Below, one piece after another: positions 28,514-37,737 of a stretch of 64,000 nt of DNA. Made by a program: the position numbers and the translations under genes. The notes under the pieces were generated by a model, which saw only the letters and a list, made by a program, of their open reading frames with translations, did not search any database and was not told where the DNA came from. Numbering within the stretch: the stretch's first letter is position 1; the number at the start of each line of letters is the position of its first letter. This DNA comes from Clostridia bacterium (GTDB lineage Bacteria; Bacillota; Clostridia; TANB77; CAG-508), in contig CAAGKK010000044.1 of the NCBI GenBank assembly GCA_900770385.1, positions 62,001-126,000 on the forward strand. The letters are read 5' to 3'.

Positions 28514-30412
28514 ATGAATATTTTAAAAATAAGTAAAAAAATATTAATTTTAATAATAACAATTTGTTTGTTTAGCTTTATTTTTGTACCAATAAATAGT
28601 TCATTTGCAGCAGCTACAAAATACACTCAAACTTTAAAATCTGGAATTTCAAGTTTTCCAAAAGAATATCAAGAAGCACTAAATATAATAAAAGATAAAC
28701 ATCCAAATTGGAATTTTGAGGCTTATTATACCGGCATTCCATGGAATACCGTTGTTTTAAACGAAACAGCTTCACATGGAAGAAATAGAGTAATAAAAAG
28801 TTCTGAAGATTCATGGAAATGTTCTTGTGGAAACATAGCGAGTGGATATGCTTGTGCTTCAGAAGGAATTGTATCATATTATTTAGATCCAAGAAATTTT
28901 TTGAATGAAGTAAATATATTTCAATTCTTAGAAATTTCTTATAATTCTAAAATACATAATATTTCTGGTATAGAAAGTGCAGTTAAAGGAACATTTTTAA
29001 ATAATACAATTACATACGAGAAAAATGGTAAAGAATATAGAAAATCTTATGCCGAAATAATATTAGAAGCAGCTAACCAAAGCAATATGAGCCCATATAG
29101 CATAGTAACTAAAATAATACAAGAGGTAGGAAGTAAAGGAAGCTCTTCAGTATCTGGAACTTATAATGGATATAAAGGATATTATAATTTCTACAACTTA
29201 GGAGCATATGATACAGGTAATGCTATTGTAAATGCTTTAAGATATGCTAAAGATAAAGGTTGGGATAATCAATATGATGCTATAATAGATGGAGCAAAAG
29301 AAATAGCAAATAGCTATACAAATGCAGGACAAAATACAGCATATTTTTATAAATGGGATGTAGTAGGAACAAGCATATTAAAAACAGGAAAAACTCAAGA
29401 GGTATCTAGCTCAAATATGTTTTGGCATCAATATATGACAAATGTTCAAGATCCTACAAGCCAATCAAAATCTTTATATAATACATATGTAAATAATGGA
29501 ATATTAGATAAACAAATTAATTTTATAATACCAGTTTATAATAATATGCCATCAAAAGTTGATTTACCATCTGGATTTTCAGATGATACAGAAGATTTAT
29601 ACTATGTAAACTGTACTGATGGATTAAGAGTAAGAAATCAACCATCAACTTCTGGAAAAGTACTAGCAACATTAAATAAAAATGCAAAAGTACAAATGAT
29701 TACAAAAAATTATAAAGAATCAAATGGATATTCTTGGGATAAAATTAAATTATCAAATGGAGTAACAGGATATATTGCAGATAAATATTTAACACAATGT
29801 GAAAACACAAAACCAAGAGAAGATGATAAAGCTATTGGAACAGCCAAAACAACAGATAACTTAAAACTAAGAAAAGCTGCAACAACTTCAAGCGTAATGT
29901 TGACTCAAATACCAAAAGGAAAACAAGTGGATATATTGCAAAAAGATGTGGGAGACTCTGATGGATATACATGGTATAAAGTACAATATGGCAGCTACAA
30001 AGGATATGTAGCAAGTAAATATCTAACTGATGAAGACAAAGATGAAGATAAAACAGAAGAAGTAAAAATAAACAATGAATATGCACAAATAATTGATAAT
30101 ATATTAATAGTAATTCCGAGTTCAAACTTAAACAATATATCTTCTGGTAAAGCATCTGGAGATCTACAAACGGGAGGAAAAGTAAAAATAGGAAATAATT
30201 TATATACTGTTGCAATGCTTGGAGATTCAAATGGTGATGGAAAAATAAATTCAGCAGACTTATTAACTATAGTGAAATATCTAAAAGGTAATAATGGATT
30301 AAATAATTCTGAAAAGAAAGCTTCTGATGTTAATACAGATCAAAAAATAAATTCGGCAGATTTATTAACTATAGTAAAATATTTAAAAGGTAATTCTAAT
30401 ATTAATTTATAA
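28514..30412 (+). CDS. Secreted glucosaminidase-like protein with two SH3 domains and C-terminal dockerin
   Basis: 632 residues: a signal peptide ending near SSFAAA, a catalytic region (about 35-330) with PKEYQEALNIIKDKHPNWNFEAYYTG and GYKGYYNFYNLGAYDTGNA motifs typical of clostridial beta-N-acetylglucosaminidases, two SH3 domains (about 360-430 and 435-510), then two dockerin-type repeats at the end, GDSNGDGKINSADLLTIV and SDVNTDQKINSADLLTIV, with the spaced Asp/Asn of calcium loops. Dockerins bind cohesin domains, so it should dock on a surface partner. Its gene is followed 41 bases later by a membrane-anchored cadherin-like protein. Confidence 0.82.
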   Translation: MNILKISKKILILIITICLFSFIFVPINSSFAAATKYTQTLKSGISSFPKEYQEALNIIKDKHPNWNFEAYYTGIPWNTVVLNETASHGRNRVIKSSEDSWKCSCGNIASGYACASEGIVSYYLDPRNFLNEVNIFQFLEISYNSKIHNISGIESAVKGTFLNNTITYEKNGKEYRKSYAEIILEAANQSNMSPYSIVTKIIQEVGSKGSSSVSGTYNGYKGYYNFYNLGAYDTGNAIVNALRYAKDKGWDNQYDAIIDGAKEIANSYTNAGQNTAYFYKWDVVGTSILKTGKTQEVSSSNMFWHQYMTNVQDPTSQSKSLYNTYVNNGILDKQINFIIPVYNNMPSKVDLPSGFSDDTEDLYYVNCTDGLRVRNQPSTSGKVLATLNKNAKVQMITKNYKESNGYSWDKIKLSNGVTGYIADKYLTQCENTKPREDDKAIGTAKTTDNLKLRKAATTSSVMLTQIPKGKQVDILQKDVGDSDGYTWYKVQYGSYKGYVASKYLTDEDKDEDKTEEVKINNEYAQIIDNILIVIPSSNLNNISSGKASGDLQTGGKVKIGNNLYTVAMLGDSNGDGKINSADLLTIVKYLKGNNGLNNSEKKASDVNTDQKINSADLLTIVKYLKGNSNINL

Positions 30413-30453
30413 AATTTAAGTAATTATGAAATTACTAAAGGAAAGGAATAAAA

Positions 30454-31854
30454 ATGAAGAATAAAATTAAGATTTCATTATTTTGCTTTATATTTGGGGT
30501 GATTTTACTAATTTCTACCAAAGTTAATGCTGCTTCAGCAAGTATAAGTGCAAGTTCTAAAAATATTGCAGTAGGAAAAACAGTAACAATAACTGTAAAA
30601 GCATCAGCGGCATCTTGGAATTTGAAAGTTTCAGGAGAAGTATCAGATTCAATTGTTGGATATAATGGAGATGGAGAAAATCAAACTGTTAAGAAAACAT
30701 ATAAAATTACTCCAAAATCAGAAGGAAGCTATACTGTGCGTTTAGAAGGAGATGTTACTGATGGAAATACAAATAAAAATTCAGATATAAGTGATTCTGT
30801 AACCATAGTTGCAAGCCAAAAAGAAGATAATACAGATAACAATACTAAATCTTCAAATGCAAATTTAAAAACACTAGGAATAAGCCCTAAAGAATATGAT
30901 TTTACAGGATTTACAAAAAACACAACAGAATATACAGCAAAAGCAATACCATCAACAGTCGATTCATTAAAAATTACAGCAATAGCAGCAGAAAAAAATG
31001 CTAAAGTTAAAATTACAGGAAATACTAATTTAGAAGTTGGAACTAATACAATAAAAATAGTTGTAACAGCACCAGACGGAAAAACTACTAAAACATATAG
31101 TATAAGAGTTACAAAACTAGCAACAGAAGATGATAAACCAGGTAATGTTATAGATGATGAAAAAGAAGTGGATTTGTTTTTAAAAAGCTTAAGTATAGAT
31201 GGGCTAACATTATCACCTGAATTTTCTAGCAATGTATTTACATATGAAACAACAATTAATATGGATGAAAATGATTTGAACGAAGTTAAAGTAAATGCAG
31301 AAGCTAACAATAGCAATGCAAAAATTGAAATCACAGGAAATACTAATTTAGTAGAAGGTGAAAACTTAATAAACATTATAGTAAAAGAAGAAGGAACTTC
31401 TAATCAGACTGTATATCAAATTACTGTTAACAAAGTAAGCCAAAAGTCAGAAGTGTTAGAAAACTCTAATAAAATAAGCAAAGAAAAAATAATTATAGCT
31501 GGAGGAATAGCAGTTATAATTATAGTAATAGCAGTTTGGATTATTATAATGAAGAAAAACAAAGATTCATATTATGATTATGAAGAAAATGATGGAGAAC
31601 AAGAAGATACATTATATAATTATGATAATGATAATGAAGATTATAATGAGCCATATTCTCAAAGAGATAATTTGGTAGAAGAATTATTTCAAAAAAAGAA
31701 CAAAGTAAACAATGAAGAATTAAATATAGATGATAAAAAAACATTGGAAGAAATACAAAAAGAAAATGATAGAATTTTCAAAAAAAATGTTGAAGATGAA
31801 TCAGAAAATTCAGACGATGAATATGAAAAAAGAAAAAAAGGAAAACATTTTTAA
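30454..31854 (+). CDS. Membrane-anchored protein with Ig-like and two cadherin-like domains
   Basis: 466 residues: signal peptide (cleavage near KVNA), an N-terminal Ig/cohesin-like beta domain (about 27-120), two cadherin-like beta-sandwich domains (about 135-225 and 240-335, each ending with ITGNTNL(E/V)xGxN and a TYSIRVTKL-type strand), one membrane helix (about 347-370), and an acidic cytoplasmic tail of about 95 residues. It could present or anchor the upstream dockerin enzyme; no cohesin is proven. AAAGGAA precedes the ATG. The long cytoplasmic tail is unusual for a simple anchor. Confidence 0.75.
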   Translation: MKNKIKISLFCFIFGVILLISTKVNAASASISASSKNIAVGKTVTITVKASAASWNLKVSGEVSDSIVGYNGDGENQTVKKTYKITPKSEGSYTVRLEGDVTDGNTNKNSDISDSVTIVASQKEDNTDNNTKSSNANLKTLGISPKEYDFTGFTKNTTEYTAKAIPSTVDSLKITAIAAEKNAKVKITGNTNLEVGTNTIKIVVTAPDGKTTKTYSIRVTKLATEDDKPGNVIDDEKEVDLFLKSLSIDGLTLSPEFSSNVFTYETTINMDENDLNEVKVNAEANNSNAKIEITGNTNLVEGENLINIIVKEEGTSNQTVYQITVNKVSQKSEVLENSNKISKEKIIIAGGIAVIIIVIAVWIIIMKKNKDSYYDYEENDGEQEDTLYNYDNDNEDYNEPYSQRDNLVEELFQKKNKVNNEELNIDDKKTLEEIQKENDRIFKKNVEDESENSDDEYEKRKKGKHF

Positions 31855-31866
31855 TTTAAACTAACT

Positions 31867-31893
31867 AAAAAACCTGCATAATGCAGGTTTTTT
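31867..31893 (+). terminator. Intrinsic terminator
   Basis: AAAAAACCTGCA pairs with TGCAGGTTTTTT around a 3-base loop, ending the autolysin/cadherin-like operon. Confidence 0.85.
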
Positions 31894-31904
31894 ACTTTAA
31901 GTAC

Positions 31905-31933
31905 TTGACAAATTTTAAAAAATAGTGTAAAGT
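31905..31933 (+). promoter_or_regulatory. Sigma-A promoter for the ylxM-ffh operon
   Basis: TTGACA at 31905-31910 and TAAAGT at 31928-31933 with 17-base spacing. Confidence 0.55.
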
Positions 31934-31968
31934 AATATAGCATTACAGTAAAAATAGTAGGAGGAAAT

Positions 31969-32316
31969 ATGGAGAAGAAGGTAGAAGTAAGTTTACTATG
32001 CCAAATATATGGTAAGTTACTAACAGAAAAACAATTCAACTATATAAATGACTACTATAATAATGATTTATCTTTATCAGAAATTGCGGAAAATTATAAT
32101 ATTACAAGACAAGCAGCTAGAGATAACATAAAAAAGGGGGAAAATAAACTTTTCGAATATGAGGAAAAGCTACAAATCATGAAAGCTACACTAAAAAACG
32201 AAAAAAAAATCGAAGATATATTAGAACAAATAACAGAAATTCAAACAAACTACTCAGATAAAAAAATATCTAAAATATTAGAAAATGTAAAAAAACAATT
32301 AGCAACTATAGTATAA
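31969..32316 (+). CDS. ylxM: YlxM family DNA-binding protein (UPF0122)
   Basis: 115 residues. The N-terminal half has a sigma-like helix-turn-helix, LSLSEIAENYNITRQAARDNIKKGE, and a charged helix follows. YlxM is found directly before ffh across Firmicutes and is linked to the signal recognition particle pathway. AGGAGG precedes the ATG. Confidence 0.92.
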   Translation: MEKKVEVSLLCQIYGKLLTEKQFNYINDYYNNDLSLSEIAENYNITRQAARDNIKKGENKLFEYEEKLQIMKATLKNEKKIEDILEQITEIQTNYSDKKISKILENVKKQLATIV

Positions 32317-32382
32317 ATTTTCCATTAAAATATAAATAAATTTTTAAATAATAAATTATTATTTAAGAAAGGAAAGTGAAAA

Positions 32383-33735
32383 ATGGCTTTTGAGGGATTA
32401 TCTTCAAGATTACAAGAAGTAACTAGAAAACTTCGTGGTAAAGCAAGAATTACAGAATCAGATTTAAAAGAAATGCTAAGAGAAGTTAAATTAGCATTAC
32501 TAGAAGCAGATGTTAACTATAAGGTAGTAAAAGAGTTTAATTCTAGAATACAAGAAAAGGCATTAGGACAAAATGTATTAAAATCTTTAACACCAGGTCA
32601 ACAAGTTATAAAAATAGTTAAAGATGAATTAGTAGAATTACTAGGAGGTACAGAAAGCAAAATTAATTTTTCTGCAAATCCGCCAACAGTTATAATGCTA
32701 ATTGGTTTGCAAGGATCTGGTAAAACTACAACTGCTGGGAAACTTGCTAATCTTCTAAGAAAGCAAGGAAAAAAGCCATTATTAGTTGCGTGTGATGTTT
32801 ACAGGCCAGCAGCTATAAAGCAATTACAAGTTGTTGGAAAACAATTAAATATACCAGTATTTAGCAATGAAAATTCAAAAGATGTAGTTCATATTGCAAA
32901 ACAAGCAATGAATGTTGCAATGTCTAAAATGAATGATGTTGTTATATTAGATACAGCCGGAAGATTACACATAGATGAAGCTTTAATGGAAGAATTGAAA
33001 AAATTAAAATCTGAAATTAAACCACATGAAATACTTTTAGTTGTAGATAGTATGACAGGTCAAGATGCTGTTAATGTAGCAGAATCATTTAGCAATAATG
33101 TTGGACTAGATGGAATAGTACTTACCAAATTAGATGGTGATACTCGTGGAGGTGCAGCATTATCTGTAAAAAAAGTTACAGGTAAGCCAATAAAATTTGC
33201 AGCAACTGGTGAAAAGTTAAGTGATATCGAAGTATTTTATCCAGATAGAATGGCATCTAGAATTCTAGGAATGGGAGATATACTTTCTGTAATAGAAAAA
33301 GCAGAAGAAACTTTTAACGAAGAAGAGGCATTAAAGCTAGAAAAAAAATTAAGAAAGCAAGAATTTGATTTAGATGATTACTTATCACAATTAAGACAAA
33401 TAAAGAAGATGGGTTCTTTTTCATCACTACTAAAAATGATACCAGGTATGAATCAATTAAAAGATGTAAAAGTTGATGACAAAGAATTTACTAAAATAGA
33501 AGCTATTATATGTTCTATGACCAAGAAAGAAAAAAGAAATACTAAAATACTAAATGGAAGTAGAAGATTAAGAATAGCAAAAGGTTCTGGTACAACAGTA
33601 ACAGATGTAAATAAATTCATTAAATCTTTTGAAATGACACAAAGTATGGTTAAAAAAATGAAAAATCAAAAAGGTGGAATGAATAAAATGCTTAAAGGAA
33701 TGGATATGAATTCTTTAAAAGGCATGATGAAATAG
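32383..33735 (+). CDS. ffh: Signal recognition particle protein Ffh
   Basis: The SRP GTPase that delivers nascent membrane proteins. 450 residues: N domain (1-90), G domain with GLQGSGKTTTAGKLA (P-loop at about 107-115), DTAGRL, and TKLDGDTRGGAAL, then a Met-rich M domain ending in NKMLKGMDMNSLKGMMK. Preceded by AAGGAAAG. It leads into the ribosomal protein and tRNA-modification genes of the same operon. Confidence 0.97.
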   Translation: MAFEGLSSRLQEVTRKLRGKARITESDLKEMLREVKLALLEADVNYKVVKEFNSRIQEKALGQNVLKSLTPGQQVIKIVKDELVELLGGTESKINFSANPPTVIMLIGLQGSGKTTTAGKLANLLRKQGKKPLLVACDVYRPAAIKQLQVVGKQLNIPVFSNENSKDVVHIAKQAMNVAMSKMNDVVILDTAGRLHIDEALMEELKKLKSEIKPHEILLVVDSMTGQDAVNVAESFSNNVGLDGIVLTKLDGDTRGGAALSVKKVTGKPIKFAATGEKLSDIEVFYPDRMASRILGMGDILSVIEKAEETFNEEEALKLEKKLRKQEFDLDDYLSQLRQIKKMGSFSSLLKMIPGMNQLKDVKVDDKEFTKIEAIICSMTKKEKRNTKILNGSRRLRIAKGSGTTVTDVNKFIKSFEMTQSMVKKMKNQKGGMNKMLKGMDMNSLKGMMK

Positions 33736-33775
33736 TTATTAATGTTTGTATATAGATTTGAAGGAGGTGAAAGGT

Positions 33776-34006
33776 ATGGTAAAAATAAGATTACAAAGAT
33801 TTGGTAAAAAGAAAGCACCTTTCTATCACATTGTTGTTGCAGATTCAAAATGCCCAAGAGATGGAAAAATTATAGAGCAATTAGGAACATATGATCCAAT
33901 GACAAATCCAGGAACTATCGTATTAGATAGAGAAAAAGTAGAAAAATGGATTAAAAATGGTGCAAAACCAACAGATACTGTTAAAAAATTAATCGAAGTA
34001 AAATAG
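33776..34006 (+). CDS. rpsP: 30S ribosomal protein S16
   Basis: 76 residues starting [20 protein letters not shown], with [20 protein letters not shown], typical of S16. The start at 33776 is set by GGAGGTGAAAGG just upstream; the open frame extends 10 codons further without reason. Confidence 0.97.
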   Translation: MVKIRLQRFGKKKAPFYHIVVADSKCPRDGKIIEQLGTYDPMTNPGTIVLDREKVEKWIKNGAKPTDTVKKLIEVK

Positions 34007-34052
34007 TTTTTTGCGTCGTTAAACTTTGAGAACAGAAGGAAGGAATTTGACA

Positions 34053-34283
34053 ATGAAGGAAATATTAGAAACAATTATTAACACATTAGTAAGCAATAAA
34101 GAAGCTGTTTCTATAAATCAAATAGACGGAGAGCAATCTGTTATATTTGAAGTAAAAGTTGCAGAAGAAGACATGGGAAAAATAATTGGAAAACAAGGTG
34201 CAATAGCAAAATCAATAAGAACAATTATGAAAGCTGTAGCATCTAAAGAAAACAAAAGAGTTTCAATTGAATTCTTAGACTAA
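34053..34283 (+). CDS. khpA: KH domain RNA-binding protein KhpA
   Basis: 76 residues with one KH domain and the signature GKIIGKQGAIAKSIRTIMKA. KhpA forms a complex with KhpB that binds RNA and influences cell division and elongation in streptococci. The ATG at 34053, after AAGGAAGGA, gives the normal MKEILETI start; the open frame runs 9 codons longer. Confidence 0.94.
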   Translation: MKEILETIINTLVSNKEAVSINQIDGEQSVIFEVKVAEEDMGKIIGKQGAIAKSIRTIMKAVASKENKRVSIEFLD

Positions 34284-34295
34284 AGGAGATAAACT

Positions 34296-34808
34296 ATGGA
34301 AAGTTTATTAGAAGTTGGTCAAATTGTTAATTCATATGGAATTAAAGGATTTCTGAAAGTAGTGCCATTAGTAGATAATAATAATCAATTTAAAGAATTT
34401 AAAAGATTATATGTACAAGAAAAAAATACATATAAAGAATTAAAAATTGAAGAAATTAAATTTTCTAAAAATCTAGTTTTATTAAAAGTAGAAGGAATAG
34501 ATACAATAGAAATTGCTACTAAATTTAAAAATTTATATCTATTTGCAAAAAGAGAAGATATAAAATTAGAAAAAGGAGCTCATTTTATTGTGGATTTAAT
34601 TGGCTTAGAAGTTTATACAGAAGAAGGTAAGCTTTTAGGAAAATTAAAAGAAGTACTTCAACCTGGAGCAAATGATGTATATGTTGTTAAAAACGAAAAA
34701 AATGAACAGATTTTGATTCCTGTTATACCGGATGTTATAAAAAATATAGATATAGAAAATAAAAAAATAATTGTTAAATTACTAAATGGTTTAGAATTTA
34801 CTAAATAA
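34296..34808 (+). CDS. rimM: Ribosome maturation factor RimM
   Basis: 170 residues: an N-terminal RimM beta barrel (LEVGQIVNSYGIKGFLKVVPLVDN) and a C-terminal PRC barrel (LIGLEVYTEEGKLLGKLKEVLQPGANDVYVV). Required for 30S head maturation with S19. Between khpA and trmD as usual; AAAGGAGA precedes the ATG. Confidence 0.95.
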   Translation: MESLLEVGQIVNSYGIKGFLKVVPLVDNNNQFKEFKRLYVQEKNTYKELKIEEIKFSKNLVLLKVEGIDTIEIATKFKNLYLFAKREDIKLEKGAHFIVDLIGLEVYTEEGKLLGKLKEVLQPGANDVYVVKNEKNEQILIPVIPDVIKNIDIENKKIIVKLLNGLEFTK

Positions 34809-34823
34809 ACAAGGAAAATTAAT

Positions 34824-35489
34824 ATGAAATTTGATATATTAACGCTTTTTCCAGAAATGTTTGATATTATTAAAAATAGTATAATAGGAAAAGCAATAGA
34901 AAAAAAGTTGATAGAAATAAATACTATTAATATTAGAGATTTTTCTAAAGACAAGCATAAAAAAGTTGATGATACACCATATGGTGGTGGGGCTGGTATG
35001 GTAATGATGCCAGATGTAGTATATAATGCATATATGTCTATTAAAGATAAAGAAAATGCAAAAGTAATATATTTATCACCAAAGGGAAATGTATTAAATC
35101 AAAATAAGGTAGAGGCATTAAGTAAAGAAGAACATATTATTTTACTTTGTGGACATTACGAAGGAATTGATCAACGAGTTTTAGATGAAATTGTGGATGA
35201 AGAAATATCTATAGGTGATTATGTACTAACAGGTGGAGAATTACCAGCAATGGTACTTATAGATACTGTTAGTAGATATGTGAGTGGAGTTCTAAATAAA
35301 GAATCTGTTGATGAAGAATCATTTTCTAATGGTTTACTAGAATATCCACACTATACAAGACCAGAGGTATTTTTAAATAAAAAAGTACCAGAGGTATTGC
35401 TTAGTGGGCACCATGAAAATATAAAAAAATGGAGAGATGAAAAATCTCTTGAAATAACAAAGAAAAAAAGACCAGATTTATTAAAATAA
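34824..35489 (+). CDS. trmD: tRNA (guanine-37-N1)-methyltransferase TrmD
   Basis: 221 residues. SPOUT-fold trefoil knot motifs are present: [11 protein letters not shown] at the start, [58 protein letters not shown]. It makes m1G37 in tRNA, preventing +1 frameshifting. A weak ribosome binding site (AAGGAAA) is visible. Confidence 0.97.
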   Translation: MKFDILTLFPEMFDIIKNSIIGKAIEKKLIEINTINIRDFSKDKHKKVDDTPYGGGAGMVMMPDVVYNAYMSIKDKENAKVIYLSPKGNVLNQNKVEALSKEEHIILLCGHYEGIDQRVLDEIVDEEISIGDYVLTGGELPAMVLIDTVSRYVSGVLNKESVDEESFSNGLLEYPHYTRPEVFLNKKVPEVLLSGHHENIKKWRDEKSLEITKKKRPDLLK

Positions 35490-35548
35490 AATTTATAAAT
35501 TAACTATAAAGATTTAAGCAAATATTATGAAAGGAGACTAAAATTATT

Positions 35549-36022
35549 ATGGATATCATAAAGTCAATTGAACATGAACAATTAAAAAACAAAATACCAG
35601 TTTTAGATGTTGGTAATACAGTTAGAGTTCATGTTAAAGTCAAAGAAGGTAATCGTGAAAGAATACAGGTTTTCGAAGGAATTATCATAAAAAAACAAGG
35701 TGGAGGAGTAAATGAAACATTTACAGTAAGAAAAATTTCTTATGGAGTAGGTGTAGAAAAAACATTTTTAGTACACTCACCAATGGTAGAAAAAGTAGAA
35801 GTAGTAAGAGTTGGTAAAGCTAGAAGAGCAAAATTATACTACTTAAGAGATAGAATTGGTAAAGCTTCTAAGACAAAAGAAAAATTAGGAGCAAGAATCG
35901 AAAACAAAGAAATAGTTCTAAAAGAAGAACTATCTGAAGAACCTGTAGTAGAAAACGAAACAACTGCTGTAGCTGAAGAAGCACCAGCTACTCAAGTAGC
36001 AGAAACAGAAGCTAAAGAATAA
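35549..36022 (+). CDS. rplS: 50S ribosomal protein L19, with acidic C-terminal extension
   Basis: The first about 113 residues are standard L19 ([53 protein letters not shown]). About 40 more residues form a Glu/Ala/Val/Thr-rich tail absent from most L19 proteins, which are near 115 residues. It ends the operon at a terminator. The tail probably lies at the ribosome surface; its role is unknown. Confidence 0.95.
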   Translation: MDIIKSIEHEQLKNKIPVLDVGNTVRVHVKVKEGNRERIQVFEGIIIKKQGGGVNETFTVRKISYGVGVEKTFLVHSPMVEKVEVVRVGKARRAKLYYLRDRIGKASKTKEKLGARIENKEIVLKEELSEEPVVENETTAVAEEAPATQVAETEAKE

Positions 36023-36029
36023 TCAAAAT

Positions 36030-36057
36030 AAAGCGACGAAAAAGTCGCTTTTTGTTT
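36030..36057 (+). terminator. Intrinsic terminator of the ffh-rplS operon
   Basis: AAAGCGAC pairs with GTCGCTTT, loop of 6, followed by TTGTTT. Confidence 0.85.
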
Positions 36058-36086
36058 ATTGCAAAGTAAAAAGTATGGAGATGTTT

Positions 36087-36410
36087 ATGGAAAATAAAAC
36101 ATTTGTAAAAAAAGATGAAGAATTTATATGCAATCATTGTGGCAAAAAAGTAAAAAAACTTGGCTATACTTCCAGAGATCACTGCCCAACATGTTTATAC
36201 TCTAAACATGTTGATATTAACCCTGGAGATAGGCAAGAAAAATGTCATGGTAATTTAGTTCCAATAAGTGTGCAATTAAATTCTAAAAAGGGTTATATTA
36301 TTATTTATAAATGTGATAAATGCGGAAAAATTAGAAAAAATAAAGCTGCAGATGATGATAATATGCAGCTAATTATCCAATTAACTGCATGTCCATATGA
36401 AGAAGATTAA
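36087..36410 (+). CDS. RNHCP domain zinc-binding protein
   Basis: 107 residues with three Cys pairs: CNHCGK near residue 15, the name-giving RDHCPTCLYSKHVD (about 33-46), CHGN and CDKCGK. These should bind zinc. The domain is widespread but uncharacterised. The ATG at 36087 has GGAG 9 bases upstream; further in-frame ATGs at 36075 and 36081 overlap that site. Its stop overlaps the stop of the convergent TraX-like gene by 2 bases. Confidence 0.88.
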   Translation: MENKTFVKKDEEFICNHCGKKVKKLGYTSRDHCPTCLYSKHVDINPGDRQEKCHGNLVPISVQLNSKKGYIIIYKCDKCGKIRKNKAADDDNMQLIIQLTACPYEED

Positions 36411-36697
36411 TTAAAATAAATTCTTAGTAAATATAATATTAATAAATGAAGAGGGTAAAAAATATAAAAGAAATATTTTATGTTTTTGCCCTTTTTATTA
36501 TTATATAAATTTATAAAAATTAGAGAAATGCAGCTAAATATTTCAAAGTAAATATAGTTTATATTAGAACTTTTAAAGAATAATAAAGAATATCTTATTA
36601 TTGTAACTAGCAAAATAGATATATTCATTTTTAATTTATTATCTTTTAAAGTGTAAAATAAAAATATAAGGCATACTCCGAAAAAATCCATAATCAC
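36407..36697 (-). CDS. TraX family protein, C-terminal fragment (frameshifted)
   Basis: Continues the TraX-like frame from FFGVCLIFLFYTL through membrane helices to the end HLLILYLLRIYFN. The apparent ATG has no ribosome binding site; the frame belongs with the upstream fragment ending at 36639. Joining the two at an A-run (36681-36686 on the plus strand) restores a protein of about 224 residues. Confidence 0.7.
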   Translation of the reverse strand: MIMDFFGVCLIFLFYTLKDNKLKMNISILLVTIIRYSLLFFKSSNINYIYFEIFSCISLIFINLYNNKKGKNIKYFFYIFYPLHLLILYLLRIYFN

Positions 36698-37079
36698 AAT
36701 TAACTATTTGTGCTACTATAGCTAATAATAAGAATGCTAGTATACCAATAAAAGACCTATCAGTTTTTTCATAAATCGTAATTGAAATTAGCCCTAATAA
36801 TAATGTAAAGAAGATATTCAAATTTAAACCATTAATATTAAAAGTTGAAAAAAATAACATAAATGGTATTTGAGATAGGAAGGCAAATAGTGTAAGTCTT
36901 ATTAAGTAGTTTTTTAAGTTCTTTGTATGTGAATATCCCTCAGAAATTAAAAAAGCAAAAATTGGAAAAGATATTTTTCCGATGTAATTAAAAAAAGTGA
37001 CCTTATTAAATATTGAATAACCAACATGATCTGAAATCATACATATAATTGCTATGATTTTTAAAGCAAAACTTGTCAT
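36639..37079 (-). CDS. TraX family membrane protein, N-terminal fragment (frameshifted)
   Basis: TraX-like proteins are polytopic membrane proteins; F-plasmid TraX acetylates pilin, the role of chromosomal ones is open. The frame starts at 37079 (AAAAGGAG upstream) with MTSFALKIIAIICMISDHVGYSIF and has FPIFAFLISEGYSHTKN and LIRLTLFAFLSQIPFMLF, all family features. At VNCDYGFF it leaves the expected path (FFGV...) and runs into RSMPYIFILHFKR and a stop. Removing one base from the six-base homopolymer repairs it, so this is a frameshifted gene or a sequencing error. Confidence 0.75.
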   Translation of the reverse strand: MTSFALKIIAIICMISDHVGYSIFNKVTFFNYIGKISFPIFAFLISEGYSHTKNLKNYLIRLTLFAFLSQIPFMLFFSTFNINGLNLNIFFTLLLGLISITIYEKTDRSFIGILAFLLLAIVAQIVNCDYGFFRSMPYIFILHFKR

Positions 37080-37193
37080 ATAAAACTCCTTTTTGAAATA
37101 ATACATTAATATTTCATAAAAGTAAACTGTTTTTGAATAATATAAATATAAATGTAAAAAATAAAAGCAAAACAATCATAAGGAGGATTAAAA

Positions 37194-37631
37194 ATGAAAG
37201 TTAAAGAATGTATGTGTGAGAATGTGTGTTATTGTAATTCAAACTCAACAATAAGTGAAGCTGCTAAGAAAATGAGCGAAAATCATATTGGATGCATACC
37301 AGTATGCAATGATGAAAAATGTGTTGTAGGAATACTAACAGATAGGGATATAACATTAAGATCTGTAGCATGCAATAAGGATGCTAATACCACTAAAGTA
37401 AGTGAAATTATGAGTTGTAATACTGTATGTTGTGATTGCAATAGTGAAATAACAGAAGCTTCAAAAATAATGGGAGATGAGCAGGTAAGAAGAATACCAG
37501 TTACTGAAAATGGAAAATTGGTTGGAATTTTAACTTTAGGCGATATGGCAAGATCTAAACAAATAAATAATAATTTTGTGGGAGAAACAGCAGAATGCAT
37601 TTGCAGTTGCAATAAAAAGAATGCACAATAA
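37194..37631 (+). CDS. Cysteine-rich tandem CBS domain protein
   Basis: 145 residues with two CBS domains (about 6-60 and 70-125; ILTDRDITLRSV and ILTLGDMARS are the conserved ends). CBS pairs bind adenine nucleotides and act as sensors. Fifteen cysteines (residues 6, 8, 12, 14, 34, 38, 43, 60, 75, 79, 80, 82, 135, 137, 139) are unusual for this family and suggest metal or redox sensing. AAGGAGG precedes the ATG. Flanked by its own terminator, so probably monocistronic. Confidence 0.88.
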   Translation: MKVKECMCENVCYCNSNSTISEAAKKMSENHIGCIPVCNDEKCVVGILTDRDITLRSVACNKDANTTKVSEIMSCNTVCCDCNSEITEASKIMGDEQVRRIPVTENGKLVGILTLGDMARSKQINNNFVGETAECICSCNKKNAQ

Positions 37632-37640
37632 AAGTATAAA

Positions 37641-37679
37641 GTATAAAATTATATTTAGTTTCTAAATATAATTTTATAC
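37641..37679 (+). terminator. Long perfect stem-loop after CBS gene
   Basis: An 18-bp perfect stem (37641-37658 with 37662-37679) around a 3-base loop, AT-rich with an internal TTTTAT end. Confidence 0.65.
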
Positions 37680-37737
37680 TAAAATACATCTGTTATACAT
37701 AAAATATTATAGGACATATTATTATGGGAGGAAAATC

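Noticed and set aside
30729..31376. Reverse-strand 215-codon frame inside the cadherin-like gene
   Set aside because: It is the antisense shadow of a repeat-rich beta-sandwich gene and lacks a start signal.
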